Shown: positions 8,540 to 17,434, counted from the first letter of the stretch. The stretch: DNA of 64,000 bases from Roseiarcus sp036488815 (GCA_036488815.1 DASXGX010000042.1:69351-133350); one strand, 5' to 3'. Notes: generated by a model from the sequence alone, not told the origin. Made by a program: numbers and translations.

Positions 8540-9430
8540 ATGAATGTTTTCGGCCACGTCATTTCCGCCCCGGAGCTCTACGGGCAATTGCTGATCGGGC
8601 TGATCAACGGCTCCTTCTACGCCTTGCTGAGTCTCGGCCTCGCCGTGATCTTCGGCATGTTGAACATCGTCAATTTCGCGCACGGCGCCTTCTATATGCT
8701 GGGCGCCTTCGCGGCCTATTTCCTGCTGCACGGCCTCGGCCTGAACTACTGGTGCGCGCTGATCGTAGCGCCGCTCATCGTCGGCGCATTCGGCGCCCTG
8801 CTTGAGCGCACGCTGCTCTACCGGCTGCGCGGGCTCGATCCGCTCTACGGCCTGCTGCTCACCTTCGGCATGGCGCTCGTGATCCAAGGCGTCTTCCAGA
8901 ACTATTTCGGCGCGTCGGGCATGCCTTATGCAATCCCGCCGCAGCTCGCCGGGGCGCACAACCTCGGCTTCATGTTCCTGCCGAACTATCGCGCCTGGGT
9001 CATCGTCTTCTCCGCCATCGTGTGCCTCGCGACATGGTTCACTATCGAGAAGACCAAGCTCGGCGCCTATCTGCGCGCCGCAACCGAGAATCCGCCGCTG
9101 GTGCGCGCCTTCGGCGTCAATGTGCCGCGCATGATAACGCTCACCTACGGCTTCGGCGTCGCGCTGGCGGCGCTCGCAGGCGTGCTCGCGGCGCCGATCA
9201 ATCAGGTGCGGCCGGGCATGGGCGCCGACATCATCGCGGTCGTCTTCGCGGTGGTGGTGATCGGCGGCATGGGCTCGATCCTCGGCTCGATCGTCACCGG
9301 CTTCGTGCTCGGCGTCGTCGAGGGGTTGACGAAGGTCTTCTATCCCGAGGCCTCGAACACCGTCGTCTTCGTCATCATGGCGATCGTCCTTCTCATCAAA
9401 CCGGCGGGCCTCTTTGGAAAAGTCGCATAA
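8540..9430 (+). CDS. ABC transporter permease, LivH type
   Basis: I choose the ATG at 8540, with GGAAGGG at 8525-8531, over an in-frame TTG at 8519. The 296-residue protein has about eight membrane segments and the LivH opening LLIGLINGSFYALLSLGLA followed by VIFGMLNIVNFAHGAFYMLG. The ATPase-contact EAA-like loop lies around RAATENPPLVRAFGVN. It forms half of the inner-membrane channel of the Liv-type importer. It starts 57 bases after livF in the same operon. Confidence 0.92.
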   Translation: MNVFGHVISAPELYGQLLIGLINGSFYALLSLGLAVIFGMLNIVNFAHGAFYMLGAFAAYFLLHGLGLNYWCALIVAPLIVGAFGALLERTLLYRLRGLDPLYGLLLTFGMALVIQGVFQNYFGASGMPYAIPPQLAGAHNLGFMFLPNYRAWVIVFSAIVCLATWFTIEKTKLGAYLRAATENPPLVRAFGVNVPRMITLTYGFGVALAALAGVLAAPINQVRPGMGADIIAVVFAVVVIGGMGSILGSIVTGFVLGVVEGLTKVFYPEASNTVVFVIMAIVLLIKPAGLFGKVA

Positions 9431-9431
9431 G

Positions 9432-10400
9432 ATGAGCAGTCACCCCGTCGCGGCGGCGACCCGGCCGCTTCTCGCCAACGGTCGCGAATTCGGCCTCGTC
9501 TTCGTGGTCATGCTGGCCCTGATCGCGGTCGCGCCGTTTGTCGCCTATCCCTTCTTCGTGATGCAGGCGCTCTGCTTCGCGCTGTTCGCTTGCGCATTCA
9601 ACCTGCTCATCGGCTATGTCGGCCTGCTCTCGTTCGGCCATGCGATGTTCCTTGGCCTGGCGAGCTACGTCAGCGCGCACGCCGCCAAGGTGTGGGGCGT
9701 CGATCCCGTGCTCGCCATCCTCGCCGGGGTCGCGAGTTCGGCGGTGCTCGGCCTGATTGCGGGCGTCCTCTCGATCCGCAGCCAGGGCATCTATTTCGCG
9801 ATGATCACCGTCGCGCTGTCGCAGATGATTTATTTCCTCTGCGTCGAGGCGCCGTTCACGCATGGCGAGGACGGCATCCAGGCCGTGCCGCAGGGGCGCG
9901 CGCTCGGCTTCATCGATCTGTCGCAGCCGCTAATTCTCTACGCCTTCACGGCGGTCGTGTTCCTGATCGGCTTCCTCGGCGTCTACCGCACGATCAATTC
10001 GCCGTTCGGCGAGATTTTGAAGGCGATTCGCGAGAACGAGCCACGCGCGGTCTCGCTCGGCTATCGCGTCGCGCGCTACAAGCTCGCCGCCTTCGTTCTC
10101 TCGGCCGCGCTCGCCGGCCTCGCCGGCGCCACCAAGGCGATCGTGGTGCAGAACGCCTCGCTCACCGACGTCGGCTTCGCCATGTCGGGTGAAGTGGTGC
10201 TGATGACGCTGCTCGGCGGCATGGGCACGCTCTACGGTCCAGTCGTCGGCGCGTTGATCGTCGTCGCGATGCAGAACTATCTCGCGCAATACGGCCAGTG
10301 GGTCACCGTCATCCAGGGCGCCGTTTTCATCGCCTGCGTGCTCGTCTTCCGGCGCGGAGTCGTCGGCGAGATCGGCAAGGCGCTCAAATGGTCGATTTGA
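9432..10400 (+). CDS. ABC transporter permease, LivM type
   Basis: The ATG at 9432 follows the livH stop by one base and gives a 322-residue polytopic membrane protein. LivM features include LLIGYVGLLSFGHAMFLGLA, IYFAMITVALSQM, and the loop AIRENEPRAVSLGY followed by RYKLAAFVLSAALAGLAGA. It is the second permease of the importer. The operon ends here without a periplasmic binding-protein gene, which must be supplied from elsewhere. Confidence 0.92.
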   Translation: MSSHPVAAATRPLLANGREFGLVFVVMLALIAVAPFVAYPFFVMQALCFALFACAFNLLIGYVGLLSFGHAMFLGLASYVSAHAAKVWGVDPVLAILAGVASSAVLGLIAGVLSIRSQGIYFAMITVALSQMIYFLCVEAPFTHGEDGIQAVPQGRALGFIDLSQPLILYAFTAVVFLIGFLGVYRTINSPFGEILKAIRENEPRAVSLGYRVARYKLAAFVLSAALAGLAGATKAIVVQNASLTDVGFAMSGEVVLMTLLGGMGTLYGPVVGALIVVAMQNYLAQYGQWVTVIQGAVFIACVLVFRRGVVGEIGKALKWSI

Positions 10401-10431
10401 GCGGCGAGGCGGGCATCCGACGCACGAGCGG

Positions 10432-10535
10432 CCCCTCACCCCAACCCCTCTCCCGCAAGCGGGGGAGGGGCTTAGCGGCGCCGCTCAATCACCTTCTCCC
10501 GCGTGCGGGAGAAGGTGGTGCGAAGCACTGGATGA
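10432..10535. repeat. Bipartite palindromic intergenic repeat, copy 1
   Basis: The segment opens CCCTCACCCCAACCCCTCTC and contains two hairpins: CTCTCCCGC pairing with a following GCGGGGGAGG, and CTTCTCCCGC pairing with GCGGGAGAAG. It ends GCGAAGCACTGGATGAG. A second full copy lies at 19426-19543 and a single-hairpin copy at 32021. It sits at the end of the transporter operon, where it could also act as a terminator or mRNA stabiliser, as REP elements do. Confidence 0.8.
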
Positions 10536-10649
10536 GCGCCGTCCGATTCCAACAAACGAAGCGCGTCGGCTCCATCCCGAGGTAGACGCTCCTTCGGCGA
10601 GATCCGTCCCTGACGCTTTTTGGCGGAGCGATTTTGGATCCCGCTTGGG

Positions 10650-11885
10650 TTACTTGCGCGCCGACAGCGCGAGTTTGCGAAGATCGAACCCGAGGTCGCA
10701 CGCCTGCTCGGGCGTCAGCGGCAGCGCGGCGTCGAGGATGCGGCGCGCCGCCATGTGGTCGCCGCTGCGATTGACCGTCTCCACCGCGGCGAGGACGGCG
10801 CCGCGGAAGCCGAACGCCGCGAAGGCGCGCGATTTGGGATCGCCCCTGAGCTCCCAGCGGTCGACCCCATGCGCGAGGCCGGCGATCTGCAGCTTGAGGT
10901 CGCCCTGGTCGCTCCAGAACCATGGCAAGGCCGAGTAGGGCTCGGGCTTGCCGACGAGCCGCCTCGCGACGCATCGGCCCTGGTCAGTCGCGTTCTGCAC
11001 CGATTCCAGCCGGATCGACAGGCCGAGCGCGCGATGAGGGAACTGCGCGCAGTCGCCGATCGCGGAGACGGTGCGGTCGGAGGCGACGAGCCACTCGTCG
11101 ACGACCACGCCGTTCGCGCAGGCGAGGCCCGCCTCGCGCGCCAGCCGGTCCTCCGCGAGGACGCCAACGCCGACGATGACGACATCGGCGGCAATCCGCT
11201 CGCCGTCCAACAGGACGACAGCCTCGGCCTTGCCGCCCGATCCCTCGATCGCCTCGACGCCGGCGCTGAAGCGGAGCCGGGCGCCGAACGCCGCGTGCGC
11301 CTCGTGGAAAAAGGTGGAAGTCAGCGGCGACACCGCCCGCCCGAGCGGCCGCTCGGCAATCTCGACCACGGTGACTTCGCCGCCGAGGGCGAGTGCTGTC
11401 GCGGCGATTTCGAGACCGATGAAGCCCGCGCCGATCACCACCACCCGAGCGCCCGCTCCGAGGCGCTCTCGGATGGCGAGGGCATCCGCGATGTTGCGAA
11501 GGCCGAGCACGCCGTCGAGATCGGCGCCGGGAACCTCGAACGCCCGCGGCCGGGCGCCCGTCGCCAGCACCAGGTGCTCGAATTCCAGCGGCGACCCGGA
11601 TGCGAGTTCGACGCGGCGGGCGGTAAGTTCGATGCGGGTCGCCTGTTCGCCGAGCCGCAGATCGATGTCGTGGTCGCGATAGAATTGCTCGGCGCGGAGC
11701 GGCAGCCCGTCGCGGCCCATCGCGCCCTTGAGAAACGCCTTCGACAGCGGCGGGCGCTGGTAGGGAAGCTCCTTTTCGTCCGACACGAGGACGACCGGCT
11801 CCGAATAGCCTTCCTCACGCAAGCTCGCGGCGGCCTGAACCCCCGCGTGACCGGCTCCGACGATGACGATGGGGCGGCGCGACAT
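10650..11885 (-). CDS. FAD-dependent NAD(P)H:ferredoxin reductase-like oxidoreductase
   Basis: The 411-residue protein has an N-terminal FAD motif (VIVGAGHAGVQAA, about residues 6-18), the PYQRPPLSKAFL segment of ferredoxin/rubredoxin/putidaredoxin reductases, a second Rossmann motif (VIGAGFIGLEIA near 148) for NAD(P)H, the FAD-binding SAIGDCA segment and a C-terminal reductase domain with PWFWSDQGDLKLQIAG. Such proteins pass electrons from NADH to a ferredoxin or to a Rieske or P450 system. No partner oxygenase is adjacent; the 7Fe ferredoxin at 15757 is nearby but a pairing is only inference. It is convergent with the transporter operon. Confidence 0.88.
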   Translation of the reverse strand: MSRRPIVIVGAGHAGVQAAASLREEGYSEPVVLVSDEKELPYQRPPLSKAFLKGAMGRDGLPLRAEQFYRDHDIDLRLGEQATRIELTARRVELASGSPLEFEHLVLATGARPRAFEVPGADLDGVLGLRNIADALAIRERLGAGARVVVIGAGFIGLEIAATALALGGEVTVVEIAERPLGRAVSPLTSTFFHEAHAAFGARLRFSAGVEAIEGSGGKAEAVVLLDGERIAADVVIVGVGVLAEDRLAREAGLACANGVVVDEWLVASDRTVSAIGDCAQFPHRALGLSIRLESVQNATDQGRCVARRLVGKPEPYSALPWFWSDQGDLKLQIAGLAHGVDRWELRGDPKSRAFAAFGFRGAVLAAVETVNRSGDHMAARRILDAALPLTPEQACDLGFDLRKLALSARK

Positions 11886-11935
11886 GCCGATCGCCTAACA
11901 TGAATCGGCCCGCCCGCGATACCGGAAGCGCTGGA

Positions 11936-13468
11936 TTACAGCAGTTGCCGGCGAAGCGAGCGGCCGAAGGCGAGCGCCGCAAGGCTGTAGGCGGCGGCAT
12001 AGACGAACACGGCGGCGAGGCCGGTCAATGTGATGTCCAGCTCGTTTCGTAAAATCGGCAAGTGGCGCACAAATCCATCGATCGCATTGAAGAGCAGGGG
12101 CGCGGCGAACGCCGCGGCGCCCGAACAAAACGTCGTGATGGCGATGTTTTCGATCAGTTTCGCGTCGGGCCGCATCAGCCCGCGCCGCAAGCTCAGGAGA
12201 ATGAGCAGGCCAAAATTGATCCACGCTCCCGCCGCCGTCGCCAAGGCGAGACCAGCCGCGCCTTCGCTCTGGTAGAGGCCGACCTTCAGCGCGAGATTGA
12301 TCGCCAGTCCGGCGAAGAAGCACAGCATCGGCGTCGTCGTGTCGCCGCGCGACTGGAAGGCCGCCACCGCGGAGCGGATCAGCACCATCGGCACCAGGCC
12401 GAGGCCGTAGGCGGCGAGCACTGCGGCGGAACGCACGGCGGCGACGGCGTCGAAACGGTCGCGCAGAAACGCCCCGCGCACCACCTCGTCGGGCAGGACG
12501 AGGAAGGCGACGAGGAAGGGAGCGGCGAGGGCGAGCGAAAGCGCGATCGACCGGTTTTGCGCGGCCGCGGCGCCGCCCTCGTCGCCCGCCGCAAGGCGCC
12601 GGCTCATTTCCGGCAGCAGCACCGTCCCCGCCGCGACCCCGATCACCCCGAGGGGAAGCTGAAAGAGCCGGTCGGCATAGTAGATCGAGGAGACCGCCCC
12701 GGTCGGCAGCGCCGAGGCGAGAATCGTGTCGGCGAGGATGGCGATCTGCTGGCCGGCCGAGCCGACCACCGCCGGCCCGAGCGCACTGAAGAACCGCCGC
12801 ACATCCGCGTCGAACGCGGGAAACGCGAGGCGCTCGAGCACGCCGCGCCGCCGCGCTTCCGCCATCAGCAACGCGAGCTGGGCGAGGCCGGAGACAGCGA
12901 CGCCCCAGCTCGCGGCGATTCCGGCGTCGGGGAAAAGGAAGGCGATCGCGAGGAACGCCATTACGAAGAGATTGAGCAGCACCGGCGCAAAGGCGCCGAC
13001 GCCGAAATAGCCGTGCGCGTTCAGCGTTCCGGTGTGCAGCGTCGCCAGCGTGATGAAGGCGAGATAGGGAAACGTGATCCGCGTCATGTTGACGGCGTGG
13101 GCGAACTTCTGCGGGTCCCGCTCGAAGCCGGGAGCGATGATCTCGACGAGTTGGGAGGTGAAGGCGAAGGCGAAAATCAACAGTGCAATTTGCGAGATCA
13201 GCAGCAGCGTGAAGATGCGGCTCGAAAAGGTCTTGGCCCGCTCGTCGCCCTCGGCGACCAGCACGCGCGAATAGGTCGGCACATAGGCCGAGCTGAACGC
13301 CCCTTCGCCGAAGATCGCGCGGAACTGGTTGGGCAGGCGCAGCGCGACAAAATAGGCGTCCGCCAGGGGCCCGGCGCCGAGAACCGCGGCGATCATCAGA
13401 TCGCGCGCGAAACCGGTGAGGCGCGACAGCGCGGTGAAACCGCCGACGGATAGGAAGTTGCGGTACAT
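11936..13468 (-). CDS. murJ: Lipid II flippase MurJ
   Basis: I take the ATG at 13468, giving 510 residues and the conserved opening YRNFLSVGGFTALSRLTGFA followed by RDLMIAAVLGAGPLADAY. The protein has about 14 transmembrane helices. Known MurJ features include the RLPNQFRAIFGEGAFSSAYV segment and charged residues in helix 1. MurJ moves lipid II across the inner membrane for peptidoglycan synthesis. The reading frame is open for another 360 codons upstream, but that portion is antisense to the next gene and lacks family similarity. Length is normal. Confidence 0.93.
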   Translation of the reverse strand: MYRNFLSVGGFTALSRLTGFARDLMIAAVLGAGPLADAYFVALRLPNQFRAIFGEGAFSSAYVPTYSRVLVAEGDERAKTFSSRIFTLLLISQIALLIFAFAFTSQLVEIIAPGFERDPQKFAHAVNMTRITFPYLAFITLATLHTGTLNAHGYFGVGAFAPVLLNLFVMAFLAIAFLFPDAGIAASWGVAVSGLAQLALLMAEARRRGVLERLAFPAFDADVRRFFSALGPAVVGSAGQQIAILADTILASALPTGAVSSIYYADRLFQLPLGVIGVAAGTVLLPEMSRRLAAGDEGGAAAAQNRSIALSLALAAPFLVAFLVLPDEVVRGAFLRDRFDAVAAVRSAAVLAAYGLGLVPMVLIRSAVAAFQSRGDTTTPMLCFFAGLAINLALKVGLYQSEGAAGLALATAAGAWINFGLLILLSLRRGLMRPDAKLIENIAITTFCSGAAAFAAPLLFNAIDGFVRHLPILRNELDITLTGLAAVFVYAAAYSLAALAFGRSLRRQLL

Positions 13469-13705
13469 CAGTTGGTTTTGAATCACCGTCCAGAAGGCGC
13501 GAATCGCAGACCTAAGGCCTTTATCCCGAATATTGCGTTTCGCGTAGGCGCATTTCGGGCGGTCTCGATCTGTATCAAAACCCCGCGTTTGATTGCCTGC
13601 CCGGCATTGGCAGCGCCCCGACGGTCGGGTAAAGAACCTCGCCGCACCGGGCGCCGACACATCGGTCGGCGCTTCGAGCAGTCGATCGATTTCAAAGGAC
13701 GCGCG

Positions 13706-15595
13706 ATGGAAGACGCAGAGGCGGTGCAGGATGGCGAAGCGGCCGCCGCGCCGCCCGTCGCATCCCTGGATCTCAGCAATGTCAGGGGTTTCCAGGTCCT
13801 GCCCAGCCCAGCCGACGGCGCGGCAGACGCGATGGACGAGGAAACCCGCCTGCGGGAGCTCGCCAAGGAGTTTTCCGCGCGCGCGGCTCGTTTCGCCGAG
13901 GCGGTCGACGATGCGATCGTCCTCGCCAACGACGGGGCGATCCGTTGGCTCGGCGATCCCGTGGCGAAAATCGTCGCCGGCGAGGAGACGCTCAAGCCGC
14001 GCGCCGTGATTCTGGCTGACGACGCGCTGCCGGCGGAGGGCCGCCAAGCGGCGGAGCACCGCGTCGAGCTCTGGCTGTCGGCGCATGTTCGCAAGACGCT
14101 CGGACCGCTGCTGACCCTGCTCGAGCCTGAAGCCGTGCCCGAAGCGGTCCGCGACGTCGCGCTCAAGCTGTCCCAGTCGCTCGGCATCCTCGAACGTGAG
14201 CGCGTGAAGGCGCAGGTGAAGGCGCTCGATCAGAACGCGCGCGGCGCGCTGCGCAAGCTCGGCGTGCGCTTCGGCGCGCAATATCTTTATGTGCCGGCGC
14301 TGCTCAAGCCGGCGGCGCGCGCCCTGTGCGCCCAGCTTTGGGCGCTGTCGCGGGGCGAGGCGGACAAGGAGGCGGTTGCGGAGAAGCTGCTGCACTTCGC
14401 CTCTTCGGGGCGGACCTCGTTCGCCGTCGAGGGTCCCGCCTCGGGGGAAGTCTATCGCGTCGCCGGGTTTCGCCTCTGCGGCGAGCGCGCGGTGCGCGTC
14501 GACATCGTGGAGCGGCTGACCGATCTTATTCGCGCCGCTCTGCCGCGCCATTTATTGGCCAATCCCGCTGCCGAGGGCGAGGCGAGCCCCGTCGGCTTCG
14601 TCGTCACCAACCAGATGACGTCGCTGACCGGCTGCTCGGGCGAACATTTCGCCTCGATTCTGCGCTCGCTGGGCTTTGCGAGCCATCAAGTGAAGAAGTC
14701 CGCCTATCTGGCCGCGCTCAAGGCGGCCCAGCCCGCGCCGGTCGAGCCGGTGGCGGCGCCCGCTGTGGAAGCGACCGCAGCCGAGGCGCCCGTTGCGGGA
14801 GAAGGCGAGAACGCAGCGTCTGACGCCCCTTCGCCGCACGATGAAACGAGCGTCGCCGAGCCGACGAGCGAAGTTTCGGAAGCGCTCGAGGTCGCCGAGC
14901 CCGAACCGGCCGAGGCGGAGACTGGCGCAGAGGCGCTTGCGCCCCCCGAGGCGGAGGAGCTTGCGCCCGCAGCCGAGCCCGAAGAGCCCGCGGTCGCTGA
15001 AATCGAGGCGCCGAGCGTCGAGGCGGCGCCGTCGAGCGAGGAGCCGTCGGCCGGAGCTTCTGAGGCTGCGCCCGATTCCGAGCCTCCCTCCGATCCGCCT
15101 GCTTTGGAGATTGCGGCCGCTGCCGAGGCGCCGGCGGGCGAAGAGGACGAACTCGTCGAAATCTGGCGGCCCGCGCCGCGCCGTCCGCGCCACGCCGGCA
15201 AGGACCATCGCCGCCCGCCGCATCGTCACGGGCAGGCCGCGCCGTCTGAGGCGCCTGCGCAGGATCGTCAGCCGCGCAAGCCTTGGCGCGACCGCCCGCG
15301 CCCCCAGGGCGACCAATCCCGCCAGGAGGGCGCTCGCTCCGGAGAGGCGCAGGCGCAAAGCGGAGAGGCGCGTCCCGCCTCCGAGCCGGGCCGCGAGGGC
15401 CGCCGCCAGCCGTGGCGGCGCGACGGCGCCAAAGGGCCGCGTCCCGAGGAGAAGCGGAATGCGGAGGCGGGCGCCGACAAAGCGAAACCGCGTCAGCATC
15501 CTGAACCCCGCAAGCCGAGCGTCAATCTGGATTCGCCCTTCGCGAAGCTGCTCGATCTCAAGCCGCTTCTGAAATCGCGCGACGGCGCCAAATAG
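13706..15595 (+). CDS. SUV3/MgpS-like helicase-related protein, C-terminal part only
   Basis: The ATG at 13706 has AAAGGAC eight bases upstream and gives 629 residues. Residues about 20-330 match what I recall of the C-terminal half of the rhizobial SUV3/MgpS-type helicase-related protein: AIRWLGDPVAKIVAG, LKPRAVILADD, ALRKLGVRFGAQYLYVPALL, KPAARALCAQLWAL, then GRTSFAV, GERAVRVDIVERLTDLIR and MTSLTGCSGEHFASILRSLG. Residues about 340-600 are disordered, first Pro/Glu/Ala-rich and then Arg/Pro/Gln-rich, with the family EIWRP motif and a terminal SPFAKLLDLK. The N-terminal DExH helicase core, with Walker A and DExx box, is absent and is not encoded upstream, where murJ lies on the other strand. 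It is followed by fdxA and carD, its usual neighbours, but the S4-domain gene usually between them is missing. Confidence 0.7.
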   Translation: MEDAEAVQDGEAAAAPPVASLDLSNVRGFQVLPSPADGAADAMDEETRLRELAKEFSARAARFAEAVDDAIVLANDGAIRWLGDPVAKIVAGEETLKPRAVILADDALPAEGRQAAEHRVELWLSAHVRKTLGPLLTLLEPEAVPEAVRDVALKLSQSLGILERERVKAQVKALDQNARGALRKLGVRFGAQYLYVPALLKPAARALCAQLWALSRGEADKEAVAEKLLHFASSGRTSFAVEGPASGEVYRVAGFRLCGERAVRVDIVERLTDLIRAALPRHLLANPAAEGEASPVGFVVTNQMTSLTGCSGEHFASILRSLGFASHQVKKSAYLAALKAAQPAPVEPVAAPAVEATAAEAPVAGEGENAASDAPSPHDETSVAEPTSEVSEALEVAEPEPAEAETGAEALAPPEAEELAPAAEPEEPAVAEIEAPSVEAAPSSEEPSAGASEAAPDSEPPSDPPALEIAAAAEAPAGEEDELVEIWRPAPRRPRHAGKDHRRPPHRHGQAAPSEAPAQDRQPRKPWRDRPRPQGDQSRQEGARSGEAQAQSGEARPASEPGREGRRQPWRRDGAKGPRPEEKRNAEAGADKAKPRQHPEPRKPSVNLDSPFAKLLDLKPLLKSRDGAK

Positions 15596-15756
15596 CGCCC
15601 GATTCGGGGACGGATTGGAGGCCCCCGATTGATCCGCGCGGCCGGCGGATGGTATTATTGTTAGGAAAATTCGCCTATGAGGCGCATTTTCGTCGGCGAA
15701 ACTCCTGGGCGCCCGCCGCGCCCGCGCTGGCGACCGATCGGGCAAGGGACCAATCC

Positions 15757-16095
15757 ATGACGTATGTCGTTGTAGAGAACTGCATCAAATGCAAATACAT
15801 GGACTGCGTAGAGGTCTGCCCGGTCGACTGTTTCTATGAAGGCGACAACATGCTCGTCATCCACCCCGACGAGTGCATTGATTGTGGCGTGTGCGAGCCC
15901 GAATGCCCTGCCGAGGCGATCAAGCCCGACACCGAGCCGAACCTCGAATCCTGGCTGAAGGTGAATTCCGAATACGCCAAGGTTTGGCCCAACATCACTG
16001 TTAAGAGGGACGCTCCCGCCGACGCGAAGGAATTCGACGGCAAACCCGGCAAGTTCGAGGCTTACTTCTCGGCCAATCCGGGCAAGGGCGATTAG
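15757..16095 (+). CDS. fdxA: 7Fe ferredoxin (3Fe-4S plus 4Fe-4S)
   Basis: The 112-residue protein begins MTYVVVENCIKCKYMDC and has cysteines at 9, 12, 17, 21, 25, 40, 43, 46 and 50. Family knowledge assigns C9, C17 and C50 to the 3Fe-4S cluster and C21, C40, C43 and C46 to the 4Fe-4S cluster. The C-terminal extension with LESWLKVN and EYAKVWPNITVK is typical of proteobacterial FdxA. It is a cytoplasmic electron carrier. AAGGGA lies eight bases before the ATG. An inverted repeat just after the stop (16131-16157) may end the transcript. Confidence 0.95.
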   Translation: MTYVVVENCIKCKYMDCVEVCPVDCFYEGDNMLVIHPDECIDCGVCEPECPAEAIKPDTEPNLESWLKVNSEYAKVWPNITVKRDAPADAKEFDGKPGKFEAYFSANPGKGD

Positions 16096-16130
16096 ACGAT
16101 TTTACGCAATTCGTCCGCCGCGCGGGCGCC

Positions 16131-16157
16131 GGCCCAGGAGGTTAACGCTGCTGGGCC
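16131..16157. terminator. Possible terminator after fdxA
   Basis: GGCCCAG and CTGGGCC form a perfect 7-bp inverted repeat around a 13-base loop, 35 bases after the fdxA stop. There is no U-tract, so termination strength is doubtful. The carD promoter probably lies between here and 16337, where the sequence is AT-richer (around TAAAGGGTTTATTAATCGG). Confidence 0.35.
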
Positions 16158-16336
16158 GCTACCTTTGATTCCTAGCGAATTTTGTGCTAAAGGGTTTATT
16201 AATCGGGTCTTTGCGCCCGTTGCACCATCCTTTAGCGCCTTGAAGCGCTGAGACCGAGGCGAATTGCGTTAACAATCGGGAGTTTTGTGCCGGCGTGTTT
16301 GTTTCCGCCGCCACGAATTCTCTTGCGTGGAGTACA

Positions 16337-17434
16337 ATGGCCATGGCGGCGCGAAAGAAGGCGAACAAGAAGTCGTCTCGTCCCGTTGCGAAGAAGAGCA
16401 AGCCGGCCGCCGGCGCCACTTCGACCCGCAAGCGTAAGCCCACCGCATCCGCATCGCGCGCTTCGCGATCTTTGGCGAAGAGCAAGGCGGCCAGGTCCGC
16501 GAAGGTGAAGCCGGCCAAGAGCGCCGGCGCTCGGCGGCCCGAAGCCTCCGCAAAGACGACCAAAGCGCCGAAGAGCGCAACGACGAAATCACGGACGGCG
16601 CGCGCCGCGGCGCGAACTGTCCCGGCGACAGCGACGAAACCAGAAAAACCGGTGGATACGAAATTGCAAGCAAGTGAAAATCAAGCCCGAGAGACGGTGA
16701 AGACAAAGGCGGCGAGCGCCGCCGAGCCAAAGGCGGCGCCCGCGGCGGCGCCTGCTAAGGCGAGTTCCCCGCCTCTGGCCAAGCGCGCGCCGGTCGCCCC
16801 CAAGACGGGCAAGCCTGGGGCCGTGGAGCACGCCGAGCGCGACGACGAGGCTTCCGTGAGGGCGGCCAAGCCGGTCAGTCCGCGCCAGGGTTTCAAGCTG
16901 AATGAATTCGTCGTCTACCCCGCGCATGGCGTCGGGCAGATCGTCGCAATCGAAGATCAGGAAGTTGCGGGTTTCCGGCTTGAACTGTTCGTGATCAATT
17001 TCGCCAAGGACAAGATGACGCTGCGCGTTCCGACCTCCAAGGTCGCCGGCGTCGGCATGCGCAAGCTCTCGGAGCCGGATGTCGCCAGGAAGTCGCTCGA
17101 CATCCTCACCGGCCGCGCGCGCGTCAAGCGCACGATGTGGTCGCGCCGCGCCCAGGAATATGAAGCCAAGATCAATTCGGGCGACATCAACGCAATCGCG
17201 GAAGTCGTGCGCGACCTCTATCGCTCGGACGCGCAGCCCGAGCAGTCCTATTCCGAGCGCCAGCTCTACGAGGCCGCCTTGGACCGCATGATGCGGGAAA
17301 TCGCCGCCGTGCAGAAGCTGACCGAAATGGACGCCTTCAAGGTGATCGAGGCCCAGCTCAAGAAGTCGCAGCGTCGCCCCGCGAAGGGCGAGGCCGTCGA
17401 AGGCGACGAGGGCGCGATCGAAGAAGCCGCCTGA
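16337..17434 (+). CDS. carD: CarD-family transcription regulator with a histone-H1-like N-terminal extension
   Basis: The ATG at 16337 with GGAG four bases upstream gives 365 residues. The CarD body starts at about residue 186 (FKLNEFVVYPAHGVGQIVAI, the RNA-polymerase-interaction module) and continues into the DNA-binding helical domain (SRRAQEYEAKINSGDINAI, then AEVVRDLYR). Family members in this order are usually about 160-190 residues. Here the first ~185 residues are an Ala/Lys/Pro/Ser/Thr-rich, aromatic-free, highly basic tail like eukaryotic H1 or AlgP-type proteins. CarD binds RNA polymerase beta and stabilises open complexes. The tail would be expected to bind DNA without sequence preference; that is inference. 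It belongs to the helicase-fdxA-carD neighbourhood. Confidence 0.88.
   Translation: MAMAARKKANKKSSRPVAKKSKPAAGATSTRKRKPTASASRASRSLAKSKAARSAKVKPAKSAGARRPEASAKTTKAPKSATTKSRTARAAARTVPATATKPEKPVDTKLQASENQARETVKTKAASAAEPKAAPAAAPAKASSPPLAKRAPVAPKTGKPGAVEHAERDDEASVRAAKPVSPRQGFKLNEFVVYPAHGVGQIVAIEDQEVAGFRLELFVINFAKDKMTLRVPTSKVAGVGMRKLSEPDVARKSLDILTGRARVKRTMWSRRAQEYEAKINSGDINAIAEVVRDLYRSDAQPEQSYSERQLYEAALDRMMREIAAVQKLTEMDAFKVIEAQLKKSQRRPAKGEAVEGDEGAIEEAA

Noticed and set aside
10650..11885. Naming the flavoprotein as the reductase partner of FdxA
   Set aside because: The genes are 4 kb apart in different units and reductase-ferredoxin pairing cannot be read from sequence alone.
13469..14551. N-terminal extension of the murJ frame by about 360 codons on the minus strand
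   Set aside because: It is antisense to the SUV3-like gene, is rich in Arg/Ala/Leu without domain character, and murJ homology starts exactly at the ATG at 13468.
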